Below, piece after piece: positions 20,201 through 25,802 of a DNA stretch of 64,000 bases. The notes below the pieces were generated by a model. That model ran no database searches. It was not told where the DNA came from and saw only the letters and a program-made list of their open reading frames with translations. The stretch is from the NCBI GenBank assembly GCA_965207345.1, contig OZ242280.1:1178001-1242000 (forward strand), read 5' to 3'. The position numbers and the translations under genes are program-made. This DNA comes from G965207345 sp965207345 (GTDB lineage: Bacteria > Pseudomonadota > Gammaproteobacteria > PS1 > Pseudothioglobaceae). Numbering within the stretch: the first letter of the stretch is position 1; each line of letters opens with the position of its first letter.

Positions 20201-20718
20201 CTGCAACTTCTATGATTGGCTGGATTGCACTAGCGGGAATTATTGTGCGTAATTCTATTTTGCTCGTAGATTTTACGGTGCAGGAGTATGCTAAAGGTGT
20301 GAATTTTTTTGATGCTGTAGTTAATTCTTGCAGTGCTAGAACGCGTCCTATTTTAATTACTGCTTTTGCTTTAATGGGAGGTTCGATGGTTATTTTGTTT
20401 GATCCAATTTTTCAAGGAATGGCGATTTCACTTTTATTTGGTGTTTTAATTTCAACTGTGCTCACATTACTAGTTATTCCGCTTGGCACACTGAGTGCTG
20501 GTGAAGTAGTTTGTCATCAGGTTGGCATCTATTTAAAATTATTACCAGATGCAGATAATACGGATGATAAATATAATATTAATAAATCAAAAAAAGCAAA
20601 ACCAGTGATGAAATCTCCAGAAGAAACAAAAGCATGGATTAAAAAATTTACTAATAAAATCAAGCACGATGCCAATGAGGCTAATATTTATAAAAAAGAA
20701 GATGATATAGGTAAATAA
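17293..20718 (+). CDS. RND multidrug/hydrophobe efflux transporter (AcrB family)
   Basis: Inner-membrane proton-driven pump of 1141 residues. It has the RND N-terminus, E-Y-P-G-A-S-S-K-E-V porter region, TM4 proton-relay aspartates in G-I-L-V-D-D-A-I-V-V-V-E-N, and TM10 A-G-I-I-V-R-N-S-I-L-L-V-D-F, where Arg stands at the position of AcrB Lys940. The last 60 or so residues are a Lys-rich cytoplasmic tail longer than in AcrB. It pairs with the adaptor upstream; no outer-membrane channel gene is nearby, so a shared TolC is expected. Substrate unknown. Confidence 0.93.
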   Translation: MANKEIKHQLGIAGTLTKNFISSPLSIILFFVMLGAGILGLFATPRQEDPQISVPLIDIFIEYPGASSKEVSDIIVRPLERRMSNLLGVKHVYSVSDRGSSIITVEFDVGEKMSEAIIKVRDKILSNIALIPLGAKIPIVKAKEIDDVPIVNITLWSENIDDGQLRSLGLELLQQLEHVKNTNNGFIVGGRQEIFHIDIYPSRLFSYGISLQQITDVVRSANTKGKSGFIDIDGYEMQIYSGNFFEKVSDIENLVVSVRDNKAIYIRDVAKVYYAPEETKQMVNYYTGVASKEKNKNGEKRIVNGAQAITIAVAKKFGSNGIEVANNILARVETLKDSLIPNNVNVSITRNYGQSAKDKVDELIFKLFIATGAVALLIWFALGWRPAIVVTLIIPVVLLMTIFSAWLMGLTIDRVSLFALIFSIGILVDDAIVVVENIYRRWLIDKKITIATAIDAVREVGNPTILATFTVVAALMPMAAVRGMMGPYMEPIPLLGSVAMIFSLFAAFIFTPYFVMKLVVPIETLKKMGEKEEKEIRLLHRFYHYAINQLFSNLRYGWIFLASMIFTFFLAISMFYTTSVVVKMLPLDNKNLFAVMLDMPDGSSLVNTASTLAKMANILRDIPEVVALQTYTGTSQPFDFNGLVRHYYLREESAHGEVQVQILDKKERNRSSHEIALEARTLIKKIALEADAHIAIVEMPPGPPVLRPVVAEVYGPDHISRQKLAHDLTELFTKSGAMADVDHYMRDKYPIWHFEVDTEKAIHFGVSVQTIKETLDMAMSDFKVTTVRLKNALEPTDVRLQIPLAKRSHLNYLKQLPVPAKNGVLVPIIELGEFRPKKQDDLLFHKDLAPVEYVVGEPISRLSAPIYAMSAVDELLKDYKISHDKVLQGNYLSQSNTSGNLSFDWAGEWTITYETFRDMGLAFAVALVVIYMLVVWQFGNFLMPAIIMAPIPLTLLGIIPGHWLLDAEFTATSMIGWIALAGIIVRNSILLVDFTVQEYAKGVNFFDAVVNSCSARTRPILITAFALMGGSMVILFDPIFQGMAISLLFGVLISTVLTLLVIPLGTLSAGEVVCHQVGIYLKLLPDADNTDDKYNINKSKKAKPVMKSPEETKAWIKKFTNKIKHDANEANIYKKEDDIGK

Positions 20719-20753
20719 ATTATCTTTTTAAGAGTGTGTTTTTAGTTTTGGTG

Positions 20754-20774
20754 TTTAACTTTTAGTTAAATTTT
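20754..20774 (+). terminator. Possible weak terminator after the RND gene
   Basis: TTTAACT-TTT-AGTTAAA forms a perfect 7-bp AT stem followed by TTTT. It lies 35 bases after the transporter stop and before the small gene at 20899. The stem has little GC, so termination would be weak. Confidence 0.3.
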
Positions 20775-20898
20775 AAAAATCTAATCTTGTAAACCTTTAA
20801 AGTTTATAAATCATAAAGCGAAAAATATTTTTTAGCAGTATTCTTTAGTACAATGGTGTTTGCTTGTTTGTCAATTTACTAAAATATAGGAGAGGGAA

Positions 20899-21210
20899 AT
20901 GGAAAGTTTAAGCGAAAGTGATAAGTTGTATGATAAGGATTTTCGTCAACAAATGCGCAGTAATACAGAGCAGTTGCTTAGTTCTGAAGAAAAAGAATCA
21001 GGTTTAAAAATTAAGGCACACACCAATACTAAAAATACTATTTATGTTGTAATACCGCAACATACAGAAAAAATCCGTAGCATAAGCTTAGCAGGTTTAA
21101 TTGCTGCAGGAAGTACAGGAAACCCTTATGTATCACCTAGGGGTCAACATTCACCAAAATATGTGAGTTATCACCATTTTAATTGGCATCATCCAATTGT
21201 GCCAAAATAA
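20899..21210 (+). CDS. NHLP-leader RiPP-precursor-like peptide, orphan copy with His/Pro-rich tail
   Basis: A 103-residue protein. Its first 55 residues match the leader-like domain of the seven-gene array at 22959-25582: K-L-Y-D-K-D-F-R at 9-16 is identical to copy C', and H-T-N-T-K-N-T-I-Y-V-V-I-P at 41-53 matches the shared T-N-x-x-N-x-x-Y-x-x-P strand. After A-G-L-I-A-A-G (65-71) the tail differs from the array: it is rich in His, Pro, Tyr and Ser and has no Cys. A strong AGGAGAGGG lies just upstream of the ATG. The NHLP/RiPP assignment rests on the pattern; the function is unknown. Confidence 0.65.
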   Translation: MESLSESDKLYDKDFRQQMRSNTEQLLSSEEKESGLKIKAHTNTKNTIYVVIPQHTEKIRSISLAGLIAAGSTGNPYVSPRGQHSPKYVSYHHFNWHHPIVPK

Positions 21211-21221
21211 TTTTTTATTAT

Positions 21222-22163
21222 TTAGTTCAAATTTTTTGCTTGTAAATCAGCATGATAAGAAGAGCGCACCATCGGCCCACTCGCTATATGCCTAAAGCCC
21301 ATTTCCTTGCCAATGTGTGCGTAATCATCAAACTCCCTGGGATTTAGATAACGTTCAACGCTTAGATGATATTTACTTGGCTGTAAATATTGTCCTAGCG
21401 TAAGCATATCAACTTGATGTTTTTGCAAGTCTTCCATCACTGCTAACACTTCATTTTTTGCCTCCCCTAAGCCTAGCATTAAGCCAGATTTTGTTATGAC
21501 ATTAGGTTTTAGCGTTTTAAATTTTTTAACTAAATTAAGTGAATGCTGATAATTAGCACCAGGTCTAACTTTTGCATAAAGGCTCGGCACTGTTTCTAAA
21601 TTATGATTAAATACTTCCAGATGTATTTTAGATAAAATATTAAGTGCAACTTCAATACGCCCTCTAAAATCAGGGGTTAAAATTTCAATCCTCATACTAG
21701 GAATGCGCGCATAAATTGCTTCAATACACTCTTTAAAATGCTGTGCACCGCCATCTAATAAATCATCTCTATCCACCGAAGTAATTACTACATAATTGAG
21801 TTTCATTTTTTCAATTGTTTTAGCTAGATGCATGGGTTCTTTTTTATCCAAGGGTTTGGGTCTCCCATGTCCAACATCACAAAAAGGGCACCGACGCGTG
21901 CAAATTTGCCCCATAATCATAAAAGTTGCAATACCTTGAGTAAAGCATTCATTTAAGTTAGGGCACTGCGCTTCTTCACATACACTAAATAAAGACTGCT
22001 CCCTTAGTGTTTTTTTGAGATGCATAATATTTTTATAATTACCAAGCTTGCTACGAATCCATTTTGGTTTCTTAAGTGGTATTTGTTTTGGATTTGGCTT
22101 AATTTTTAAGCGCTCAATTTTAAATTTCCCTTTTAAATTTTTGATGTCAATGACTTGCTGCAT
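21222..22163 (-). CDS. lipA: Lipoyl synthase
   Basis: Radical SAM enzyme that inserts two sulfurs into octanoyl groups on lipoyl domains. The 313-residue protein has the auxiliary-cluster Cys set [12 protein letters not shown], the radical SAM motif C-T-R-R-C-P-F-C-D, and the C-terminal R-S-S-Y-H-A serine ligand. It overlaps lipB by 17 bases. It lies among RiPP-like genes, but it is a standard housekeeping LipA and gives no sign of acting on them. Confidence 0.96.
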   Translation of the reverse strand: MQQVIDIKNLKGKFKIERLKIKPNPKQIPLKKPKWIRSKLGNYKNIMHLKKTLREQSLFSVCEEAQCPNLNECFTQGIATFMIMGQICTRRCPFCDVGHGRPKPLDKKEPMHLAKTIEKMKLNYVVITSVDRDDLLDGGAQHFKECIEAIYARIPSMRIEILTPDFRGRIEVALNILSKIHLEVFNHNLETVPSLYAKVRPGANYQHSLNLVKKFKTLKPNVITKSGLMLGLGEAKNEVLAVMEDLQKHQVDMLTLGQYLQPSKYHLSVERYLNPREFDDYAHIGKEMGFRHIASGPMVRSSYHADLQAKNLN

Positions 22164-22761
22164 AGTTTTTTTTTAACAAATGTGCTAATTGCCAAGCAAT
22201 TATATCTAGTTTTAAGTTTTGATGCGTTTCATCTTGCATCTGCGTTACTAGCAGATTTTTATTACCACAAGGGTTAATGTAGTGAAATGGTGCTAAATCC
22301 ATGGCAACATTTAAACTTAAGCCATGATAAGAACAACCATTAGTAATTTTTAAGCCAAGCGCAGCTATTTTAGCATAGTTGATATATACACCAGGCATAC
22401 CTTCTTTTCTGTTTGCAATAATGTGATATTTTGCCAATAAACTAATGATACTGCTTTCAATTAAGCGCACAAAAGTTTTCACACTAAGCTTTAGACGCCG
22501 AATATCAATTAGGCAATAAATAATAAGCTGTCCGCATCCATGATAGGTGATTTGTCCGCCGCGATCAGTTTTAAGAAGCAAAATATTATCTGGGTTATAA
22601 AGTAAGTGCTCAGCGCTATCACGAATACCTTCGGTAAAAACAGCCTCATGTTCAACAATCCAAAGTTCATCTAAAGTGTTTTTATTACGTGTTTTGGTAA
22701 AATCCTGCATTGCCTTTAAGGATGTTAGATAGGGAAGGCAACCCAAATTTTTAATATACAT
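22147..22761 (-). CDS. lipB: Lipoyl(octanoyl) transferase
   Basis: Moves octanoate from acyl carrier protein to lipoyl domains; forms an operon with lipA. The 204-residue protein has [16 protein letters not shown] with the catalytic Lys, H-G-L-S-L-N and the N-P-C-G catalytic Cys. The usual Y-H-G-P-G-Q motif reads Y-H-G-C-G-Q here, a Pro to Cys change next to the active-site His. Confidence 0.95.
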   Translation of the reverse strand: MYIKNLGCLPYLTSLKAMQDFTKTRNKNTLDELWIVEHEAVFTEGIRDSAEHLLYNPDNILLLKTDRGGQITYHGCGQLIIYCLIDIRRLKLSVKTFVRLIESSIISLLAKYHIIANRKEGMPGVYINYAKIAALGLKITNGCSYHGLSLNVAMDLAPFHYINPCGNKNLLVTQMQDETHQNLKLDIIAWQLAHLLKKNYAASH

Positions 22762-22894
22762 TACAAATACATACTTTTAGCAAAAACCCTAGCTGGAAAT
22801 TTTTTAAGACTATTATAATGATATGCTACTAATAATACATAAAAAATTCATCACTAAACTAGCTAAAAAATAAATAATTATTTATTTAAGATAT

Positions 22895-22928
22895 AAAAAA
22901 GCACGCGCTTTTAAACGCATGCTCTTTT
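22895..22928 (-). terminator. Rho-independent terminator of the precursor array
   Basis: Read on the minus strand, GCATGCG pairs with CGCGTGC (one G-U) around a loop of about eight bases, extended by A/G against U, and ends in TTTTTT. It lies 30 bases after the last array gene, so it would end the array transcript before lipB. Confidence 0.7.
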
Positions 22929-22958
22929 AATAACTACTAATCTAAGAATTAGTACAAA

Positions 22959-23279
22959 TTAATCTTTAGCTGCTGTGCCCGCCGTGGCTACTGTGCCTGC
23001 TGAAAGAACAGTGCTCCCAATACACGATAAGGTGCTTAAACTGCCAACGCTAGCAGCAGTACCTAGTTTAACTGCTGCTTGAATATTTTTTAGCATAATT
23101 TCATCACTTCCTGCTGGTATTGCAATATAAAATTTATTTTTACTATTTGTTATAACTTGCACCGTTGCATCACTAGCTAACATATAGCCTAAATCTTTTG
23201 CGTATACTTTAGGGTTCTCCCTAATTTTTCCACGAAAATCTTTGTCATAAAGCTTAGTTGCAATTTTTTGAGTTTCCAT
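22959..23279 (-). CDS. NHLP-leader RiPP-precursor-like peptide, type C' (array gene 7)
   Basis: A 106-residue peptide, last gene of the array. The leader-like domain (1-69) has L-Y-D-K-D-F-R, R-E-N-P, L-G-Y and V-I-T-N-S-K-N-K-F-Y-I-A-I-P, which fits the nitrile-hydratase-like leader pattern D-x-x-F-R-x-x-L-x-x-x-P ... V-x-x-x-x-N-x-x-x-x-Y-x-x-x-P. A N-I-Q-A-A boundary precedes the core-like tail (70-106), made almost only of Gly, Thr, Ala, Ser, Val and Leu, with one Cys (C86, L-S-C-I-G-S). The ATG follows CCGGAGATAAATAAG. Leader and first core residues (V-K-L-G-T-A) match copy C at 24499, so it is a duplicate. Confidence 0.7.
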   Translation of the reverse strand: METQKIATKLYDKDFRGKIRENPKVYAKDLGYMLASDATVQVITNSKNKFYIAIPAGSDEIMLKNIQAAVKLGTAASVGSLSTLSCIGSTVLSAGTVATAGTAAKD

Positions 23280-23304
23280 CTTATTTATCTCCGGTTATAC
23301 TTTC

Positions 23305-23646
23305 TTAGGTTTTTGAGGTGCCAACTGTGCCGCCAGTGGATGCTGTGCCCATACTGCTTGCTGAACCACAAACGCTAGCAAGCGTGGAGAAACTACCGAC
23401 ACTGCCAGCTGTGCCCACTGTACCACTATTAACTTTAACACCCGCAATAATATCCTTAAGCTGCTCAGGTGAGCCCATGTCAGGGATTATAAAATACATA
23501 ACCTCTTTGCTATTAGTATAGAGTTTAACTTGCATATCTTCTGCAACATTTTCATATTGATACATATTAGCTAAAAAATCTTTAGCATCTTTTCTTAAAG
23601 ATTGACGCACCTTGTGATCAAATAAATCTATCCTTCTAATTTCCAT
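23305..23646 (-). CDS. NHLP-leader RiPP-precursor-like peptide, type B' (array gene 6)
   Basis: A 113-residue peptide. The leader (to about I-I-A-G, 66-69) has L-F-D-H-K-V-R-Q-S-L, L-Y-T-N-S-K and M-Y-F-I-I-P, and pairs best with copy B at 24857 (V-R-Q-x-L, A-G-V-K). The core-like tail from residue 70 consists of G-T-V-G-T-A-G-S-V-G-type triplets with a single Cys (C93, S-V-C-G-S). The start is preceded by TAGGAGTTAATA, the same ribosome site as copy B. Confidence 0.7.
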   Translation of the reverse strand: MEIRRIDLFDHKVRQSLRKDAKDFLANMYQYENVAEDMQVKLYTNSKEVMYFIIPDMGSPEQLKDIIAGVKVNSGTVGTAGSVGSFSTLASVCGSASSMGTASTGGTVGTSKT

Positions 23647-23672
23647 TATTAACTCCTAAAATATTTAAAAAT

Positions 23673-24041
23673 TCAATCACCTTTATAAGAACCAGCACAA
23701 GCGACTGAGCCTGCAGTACTAGCAGTGCCAATCGTTGAAGCAGTAATCGTGCCAAGTGTGCCAACAGTGCCTGCACTTGATGCGGTACCAACACCGGGAC
23801 CTTTATCCCCTGCGGCATCTATATTTTTTAAATAATCCTCTTTTAAGGAGTTATTATGTAACACCGAAGCATCAGGTATCACAAAATAAAATGTTTTTTT
23901 GCTATCAGTATGGACTTTAAACCTAAAATCTTCATCTAGAAGTGCGTCAATTTCTTTGAGATAAGATTTTGCATCTTTTCTTAAAGCCTTACGTGCTTCT
24001 AAATCATACATTAAAGCATTAAATTTCTTTTTATCAACCAC
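23673..24041 (-). CDS. NHLP-leader RiPP-precursor-like peptide, type A' (array gene 5)
   Basis: A 122-residue peptide starting at GTG, six bases after GGAG. The first 76 residues differ from copy A (25220) at only nine positions by my count and end in L-K-N-I-D-A. The tail from about residue 77 differs: G-T-A-S-S-A-G-T-V-G-T-L-G-T runs, one Cys (C115 in S-V-A-C-A-G-S), and the last seven residues A-G-S-Y-K-G-D again equal copy A. Constant leader, variable middle and constant end is a pattern expected of diversifying precursor peptides. Confidence 0.7.
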   Translation of the reverse strand: MVDKKKFNALMYDLEARKALRKDAKSYLKEIDALLDEDFRFKVHTDSKKTFYFVIPDASVLHNNSLKEDYLKNIDAAGDKGPGVGTASSAGTVGTLGTITASTIGTASTAGSVACAGSYKGD

Positions 24042-24061
24042 ATTATTCTCCTAAATCTATT

Positions 24062-24123
24062 AAAAAAATCCCGCTATGCTAATCTTATCCAACATTCCTA
24101 AATTTTCTAACCATTCCAGCGGG
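24062..24123 (-). terminator. Possible attenuator at the array duplication junction
   Basis: On the minus strand CCCGCT and AGCGGG are complementary across a loop of about 42 bases and are followed by ATTTTTTT. The site lies between array genes D and A', exactly at the join of the two gene blocks. The six GC-rich pairs are conspicuous in AT-rich DNA, but the long loop makes termination uncertain; it could instead be a decayed fragment. Confidence 0.35.
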
Positions 24124-24143
24124 TAATTTGTCTATCGCAACAA

Positions 24144-24497
24144 TCAGTGTTTATGATACGCATCCTTACTTGCTGTGCCTATTGAACCTACACAGGCTAC
24201 TGAACTAGCTGTACCAGCTGTACCACTAATAGTACTCACGGTACCTGCTGAGGAGGCAGAGCCAAGAGTAGCAACTGTGTCTACTTTGCTTCCTGATGCT
24301 TGAATATTTGCTAATATCTCATTATCTCTTGCTGGAATTATCATATAAGTTTTATTTTTAGTATTTGTTAGAACACGCATTTCAATACCACTCTCTAGTA
24401 TATATCCTAAATCACTCAAAATAGCCTCTGGGTCATTTCTAAGCTGGGTGCGAAAACCCTTATCAAAAAATTTGTTTCTTATCTCTTGTTCATTCAT
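24144..24497 (-). CDS. NHLP-leader RiPP-precursor-like peptide, type D (array gene 4)
   Basis: A 117-residue peptide. I placed the start at the ATG at 24497 (M-N-E-Q-E-I-R-N-K-F), because it has AGGAG six bases upstream and begins one base after the stop of copy C. A longer in-frame reading would add 14 residues inside copy C. The leader has F-F-D-K-G-F-R, R-N-D-P, L-G-Y and L-T-N-T-K-N-K-T-Y-M-I-I-P, then N-I-Q-A-S-G. The tail is Ser/Thr/Gly/Ala/Val-rich with one Cys (C102, S-V-A-C-V-G-S) and ends in a basic K-D-A-Y-H-K-H. It resembles type C and has no counterpart in the second block. Confidence 0.7.
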   Translation of the reverse strand: MNEQEIRNKFFDKGFRTQLRNDPEAILSDLGYILESGIEMRVLTNTKNKTYMIIPARDNEILANIQASGSKVDTVATLGSASSAGTVSTISGTAGTASSVACVGSIGTASKDAYHKH

Positions 24498-24498
24498 T

Positions 24499-24819
24499 TT
24501 AGTCTCCTGCTGCTGTGCCTGCTGAACCAATCGAACCAACTGTCATCAAACAGGTTAGAAAACTGCTAATTGTAGCTGCTGTGCCTGCTGTTCCTGCTGT
24601 GCCAAGTTTGACTCCCGCTTGAACATCAGTTAATATTTGTTCATTAATACCCGTTGGCATTATCATATAAATTTTATTTTTGCCATTGGTTACAATAGAT
24701 ACTTGTGCACTAGCATCCAAGTCATATCCTAATTTTTTTGCACTTTCTTTAGGGTTCTCTCTAAGGTGCATGCGAAAGTTTTTGTCATAGAGTTTATTAA
24801 CAATTTTTTTTGCATTCAT
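24499..24819 (-). CDS. NHLP-leader RiPP-precursor-like peptide, type C (array gene 3)
   Basis: A 106-residue peptide and the clearest match to the NHLP pattern: L-Y-D-K-N-F-R-M-H-L-R-E-N-P at 10-23, L-G-Y-D-L at 30-34, V-S-I-V-T-N-G-K-N-K-I-Y-M-I-M-P at 40-55 and D-V-Q-A-G at 65-69. A-G or G-A/G-G pairs are the usual leader cleavage sites in this family. The 37-residue tail begins V-K-L-G-T-A-G-T-A-G-T-A and holds one Cys (C90, L-T-C-L-M). A strong GGAGG precedes the start. Its last codons contain the ribosome site of gene D. Confidence 0.72.
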   Translation of the reverse strand: MNAKKIVNKLYDKNFRMHLRENPKESAKKLGYDLDASAQVSIVTNGKNKIYMIMPTGINEQILTDVQAGVKLGTAGTAGTAATISSFLTCLMTVGSIGSAGTAAGD

Positions 24820-24856
24820 TGCTTACCTCCTATTTTGTTAATTTTTCTAATATAAT

Positions 24857-25204
24857 CTAGAGAATAGCAGCTGTACCTGCACTGCCAGCACTAGACACTG
24901 TGCCAAAACTACCTACTGTGCTAGTAAGAGAATAAGCTGTGCTAACTGTACCTGCACTGCCAGCCGATCCAGCTGTGGCAGCATTTGTTTTAACACCTGC
25001 AAATATGTTTTCCATTTGCTGATATAAGACAGCATTAGGTACGATAAAATACAGCGTATTTTTGTTGTTGGTATATACCTTAATTTCTAAATCCGTTGCA
25101 ATTTTTTTATTTGGATATTCTTTAGAAAAATAGCCCCTAGGGTTCTCTTTTAGAGCTTGACGTACTTTGGGGTCAAACATATCTACGTTTTTAGTTTCCA
25201 TCAT
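24857..25204 (-). CDS. NHLP-leader RiPP-precursor-like peptide, type B (array gene 2)
   Basis: A 115-residue peptide. The leader has M-F-D-P-K-V-R-Q-A-L-K-E-N-P (9-22), V-Y-T-N-N-K-N-T-L-Y-F-I-V-P (43-56) and N-I-F-A-G (66-70). The tail of T-A-G-S-A-G-S-A-G-T-V-S-T-type triplets is the only one in the array without a Cys. TAGGAGTTAATG precedes the start. It begins 15 bases after the stop of copy A, in the same order as A'-B', with a closely similar intergenic sequence. Confidence 0.7.
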   Translation of the reverse strand: MMETKNVDMFDPKVRQALKENPRGYFSKEYPNKKIATDLEIKVYTNNKNTLYFIVPNAVLYQQMENIFAGVKTNAATAGSAGSAGTVSTAYSLTSTVGSFGTVSSAGSAGTAAIL

Positions 25205-25219
25205 TAACTCCTAAAATAT

Positions 25220-25582
25220 TTAATCACCTTTATAAGAACCAGCACTGCCTACCGAACCGAGAGTGCTAGCAGTAGAAGCACATCCACAGACAGTACTAAA
25301 TGAGGATGCACTACCCGTACTTGAAACACTACCGACTGTCGCCTTGCCTTGACCTGCATCTATATTTTTTAAATAATCCTCTTTTAAAGAGTTATTCTTT
25401 AATACAGAAGCATCAGGTATCACAAAATAAAATGTTTGTTCGCTATCGGTATGGACCTTAAACCTATAATCTTCATCTACAAGTGCGTCAATTTCTTTGA
25501 GATAAGATTTTGCATCTTTTCTTAAAGCCTTACGTGCTTCTAAATCATACATTAAATCACCAAATTTTTTTCTATCAATCAA
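25220..25582 (-). CDS. NHLP-leader RiPP-precursor-like peptide, type A (array gene 1)
   Basis: A 120-residue peptide, first gene of the array. The start is TTG (M-I-D-R-K-K-F) after AGGGTGA; the paralogue A' starts with GTG, so type A may be deliberately weakly initiated. The leader (1-76) has L-M-Y-D-L-E-A-R-K-A-L-R-K-D, V-H-T-D-S and T-F-Y-F-V-I-P, and ends L-K-N-I-D-A-G. The tail is Gly/Ser/Thr/Ala/Val-rich, has two Cys as C99-G-C101 and ends A-G-S-Y-K-G-D. The promoter should lie in 25583-25802, a gap shared with the divergent MoxR gene. Confidence 0.7.
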   Translation of the reverse strand: MIDRKKFGDLMYDLEARKALRKDAKSYLKEIDALVDEDYRFKVHTDSEQTFYFVIPDASVLKNNSLKEDYLKNIDAGQGKATVGSVSSTGSASSFSTVCGCASTASTLGSVGSAGSYKGD

Positions 25583-25647
25583 AGTCTATCACCCTAAAGT
25601 TTATTAAAAAATTCCTCTATGTTATTTATACTAACATCATATTCTAG

Positions 25648-25671
25648 CTATTCTAGCATAAGCTAGAGTAG
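25648..25671. promoter_or_regulatory. Inverted repeat in the divergent array/MoxR gap
   Basis: CTATTCTAGC-ATAA-GCTAGAGTAG forms a 10-bp stem with one G-U. It is centred in the 220-base gap between the array and the MoxR gene. On the array side a TATAAA-like -10 follows it, so the repeat would overlap the -35 region. It could be an operator or an RNA hairpin. Confidence 0.4.
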
Positions 25672-25802
25672 TTCTAAAATTTATTATCTTTATTAAAATA
25701 AACTCTGTAGACGAACATAATTTTAATTATTACAGTATTTTTTAACCATTGCTTTATGTGATAGGTAAAATAAATTTTTATTTTTTAAGTCTATTAATAC
25801 TT

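Larger units (their letters stand above)
22959..25582 (-). repeat. Duplicated gene block A-B-C / A'-B'-C'
   Basis: Genes A, B, C (24499-25582) and A', B', C' (22959-24041) are paralogous in the same order, with D between them. The match continues into non-coding DNA: both A-B junctions share CTCCTAAAATATTTAA and a following CACCTTTATAAGAACCAGCA. A block duplication therefore explains the array better than seven independent insertions. Confidence 0.75.

Noticed and set aside
21222..22163. LipA as the radical SAM maturase of the precursor array
   Set aside because: It has all LipA-specific motifs, overlaps lipB and is a complete housekeeping lipoyl synthase; proximity alone is not evidence.
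24498..24539. Longer start for array gene D
   Set aside because: It would add 14 Gln-rich residues inside gene C; the ATG at 24497 has AGGAG at proper spacing and aligns with the other leaders.
22959..25582. G/T/C-rich triplet tracts of the array as non-coding satellite or spurious ORFs
   Set aside because: Every gene has a ribosome binding site, conserved leader domain and one reading frame; the opposite-strand frames share no conserved domain.
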